6,773 nucleotides of DNA, from NCBI GenBank assembly GCA_900548775.1, contig URLM01000069.1, forward strand, positions 1 to 6,773, read 5' to 3'. This document shows, in pieces, positions 6,209-6,773 of the stretch. Source of the stretch: an uncultured Olsenella sp. GTDB lineage: Bacteria; Actinomycetota; Coriobacteriia; Coriobacteriales; Atopobiaceae. A program made the position numbers and the translations under genes. How positions within the stretch are numbered: position 1 is the stretch's first letter; every line of letters starts with the position of its first letter. The notes beneath the pieces are model-generated. The model worked only from the letters and a program-made list of their open reading frames with translations. It was not told where the DNA came from and made no database searches.

Positions 6209-6503
6209 ACTCGTTCTTCTACCACGCGCGCAGCATGGCTTTGAGGAGATAGTGCGGTACCTGGCTGTTGACCTGGCCAGCCCTCAAGCGGCGGGTCACT
6301 TTGTCGACGAGTTCGAGAGAAAGACAGAACTCTTGTGCGAGAACCTCTGCCTTTATGGCCTTAGTAGAATTCCCGAGATTGCCGCGAGAGGCTACCGTCC
6401 AATGCCCATCTTGCGCTACGTAGCGCTGTACTCGGTGCGTGAGAACCTCATGGTTGTGGCACACATCTTTCACCAATCGCAAGACCATGCGAGGTATGTC
6501 TAG
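6198..6503 (+). CDS. RelE/ParE-family toxin
   Basis: A 101-residue toxin of the RelE/ParE fold, partner of the overlapping antitoxin. Seen: the first strand Y-E-L-V-L-L-P-R-A, two helices (about 11-50), then R-G-Y-R-P-M-P-I (64-71), Y-V-A-L-Y-S-V (74-80) and the closing V-V-A-H-I-F-H-Q-S-Q-D-H-A-R-Y (86-100), the typical end of this family. RelE members cut mRNA on the ribosome and ParE members inhibit gyrase; the sequence does not settle which. Residues such as Arg64, Arg67, His89, His92 and Tyr100 could serve an RNase, but this is inference. It appears intact and full-length. Its codons include CTA, AGA, AGT and TTA-like choices seldom used by the neighbouring kinases, and the gene is visibly less GC-rich, consistent with transfer. 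There is no separate ribosome-binding site of note, so translation is probably coupled to the antitoxin. Confidence 0.88.
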   Translation: MAYELVLLPRAQHGFEEIVRYLAVDLASPQAAGHFVDEFERKTELLCENLCLYGLSRIPEIAARGYRPMPILRYVALYSVRENLMVVAHIFHQSQDHARYV

Positions 6504-6551
6504 AGCCACGGACTTGAGCTGACGGATTGTCCGCCCGTCGGGCTGTCTGCG

Positions 6552-6616
6552 GAGAAGGAAATCGACGTTTTTCGGTGGTACTAAGAACGGCGTCATATGT
6601 CGAATTCCTTCTCAGT
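6552..6616 (-). repeat. Palindromic repeat element, right copy (inverted)
   Basis: The partner of the element at 5752-5814, in opposite orientation. Its own arms GAGAAGGAAATCGAC (6552-6566) and GTCGAATTCCTTCTC (6599-6613) are complementary at 14 of 15 positions. The central CTAAGAAC (6581-6588) is the reverse complement of the core in the left copy, and its distance from the outer end is the same in both. The inner half is about 4 bp longer than in the left copy. It starts 48 bp after the toxin's stop. No target-site duplication is obvious outside the pair. Confidence 0.8.
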
Positions 6617-6619
6617 ACC

Positions 6620-6645
6620 CCCTGCCGGCCCAGAGACCGGCAGGG
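6620..6645 (-). terminator. Strong hairpin between converging genes
   Basis: CCCTGCCGG (6620-6628) and CCGGCAGGG (6637-6645) form a perfect 9-bp GC stem with an 8-nt loop, just past the stop of the minus-strand amidohydrolase gene and between it and the plus-strand toxin gene. The position suits a terminator for either strand. No T-run follows on either side, so it would be non-canonical or Rho-assisted. Confidence 0.5.
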
Positions 6646-6653
6646 TGAGGATT

Positions 6654-6773
6654 CTACACGTCCTTGTCGATGACGCATCTCCCTTGGACGTAGACCTTAC
6701 GCACGTTGTCCGGCGTCGAAAGGTAGAGGATACGCGCCAGACGGTCTTCCGGACTGTCAAACACCCCAAAGCC
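6654..6773 (-). CDS. C-terminal end of a probable amidohydrolase, cut by window edge
   Basis: On the minus strand the last 39 codons of a gene end at TAG (6654-6656); its 5' part lies beyond the window. The peptide includes S-P-E-D-R-L-A-R-I-L-Y-L and then D-N-V-R-K-V-Y-V-Q-G-R-C-V-I-D before the stop. The pattern of V-x-x-V-x-V-x-G-R-x-V is the usual closing beta-strand pair of metal-dependent amidohydrolases such as guanine deaminase or TrzA/AtzF-like deaminases, and the preceding helix resembles the guanine deaminase end. Catalytic metal ligands lie upstream and are not visible, so activity cannot be judged. It converges on the toxin gene, with the hairpin 6620-6645 between them, and shows no link to the toxin-antitoxin unit. 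Confidence 0.65.
   Translation of the reverse strand, partial: GFGVFDSPEDRLARILYLSTPDNVRKVYVQGRCVIDKDV

Noticed and set aside
6219..6596. Minus-strand open frame of 125 codons opposite the toxin
   Set aside because: Antisense to the recognisable RelE/ParE toxin and extends through the repeat element; no family features.
5752..6616. CRISPR-like array from the two repeat copies
   Set aside because: Only two copies, in inverted orientation and about 740 bp apart with genes between them; no regular spacers and no cas genes.

Overview
The window is GC-rich, densely coded bacterial DNA with short intergenic gaps, overlapping genes and a GTG start. The style of its GHKL kinases and LytTR regulator suggests a high-GC Gram-positive, most likely a gut or oral Coriobacteriia member of the Olsenella/Atopobium type. 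This is inference from composition and family resemblance; there is no rRNA or marker gene to confirm it.

Layout. (1) 1-1925, minus strand: most of a cytoplasmic GH3 beta-glucosidase, cut at its C-terminus by the window edge. (2) 1926-2285: a 360-bp divergent intergenic region with a candidate GH3 promoter, a perfect 9-bp tandem repeat whose units resemble LytTR half-sites, a perfect 15-bp palindrome and a GC hairpin. (3) 2286-5673, plus strand: a tightly overlapping three-gene operon, namely a LytTR response regulator followed by two paralogous polytopic GHKL sensor kinases. (4) 5674-5938: a gap with a GC-rich inverted repeat, a 63-bp palindromic repeat and a candidate promoter. (5) 5939-6503: a Phd/YefM-type antitoxin and RelE/ParE-type toxin, overlapping by 11 nt and visibly less GC-rich than the kinases. 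(6) 6552-6616: a second copy of the palindromic repeat in inverted orientation, then a hairpin. (7) 6654-6773, minus strand: the last 39 codons of a probable amidohydrolase.

How the parts may work together. The response regulator has an intact phosphorylation site and a LytTR DNA-binding domain. The first kinase carries the phosphoacceptor histidine in a His-Asp motif, but the first Asn of its N-box is Asp. The second kinase has Glu where that histidine should be, yet keeps a canonical N-box and G-box. The defects are complementary, which suggests a heteromeric sensor in which the second protein contributes ATP binding or ligand sensing and the first accepts the phosphate. LytTR-like half-sites overlap the -35 of the divergent GH3 gene, so the system may control beta-glucoside use. 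No AgrB or convincing AgrD gene is present, so the signal is unknown.

The toxin-antitoxin pair looks like an accessory insertion bracketed by inverted copies of one repeat family (32 of 36 outer positions identical). The complementary kinase pair and the repeat-bracketed toxin-antitoxin unit are the two most notable signals.
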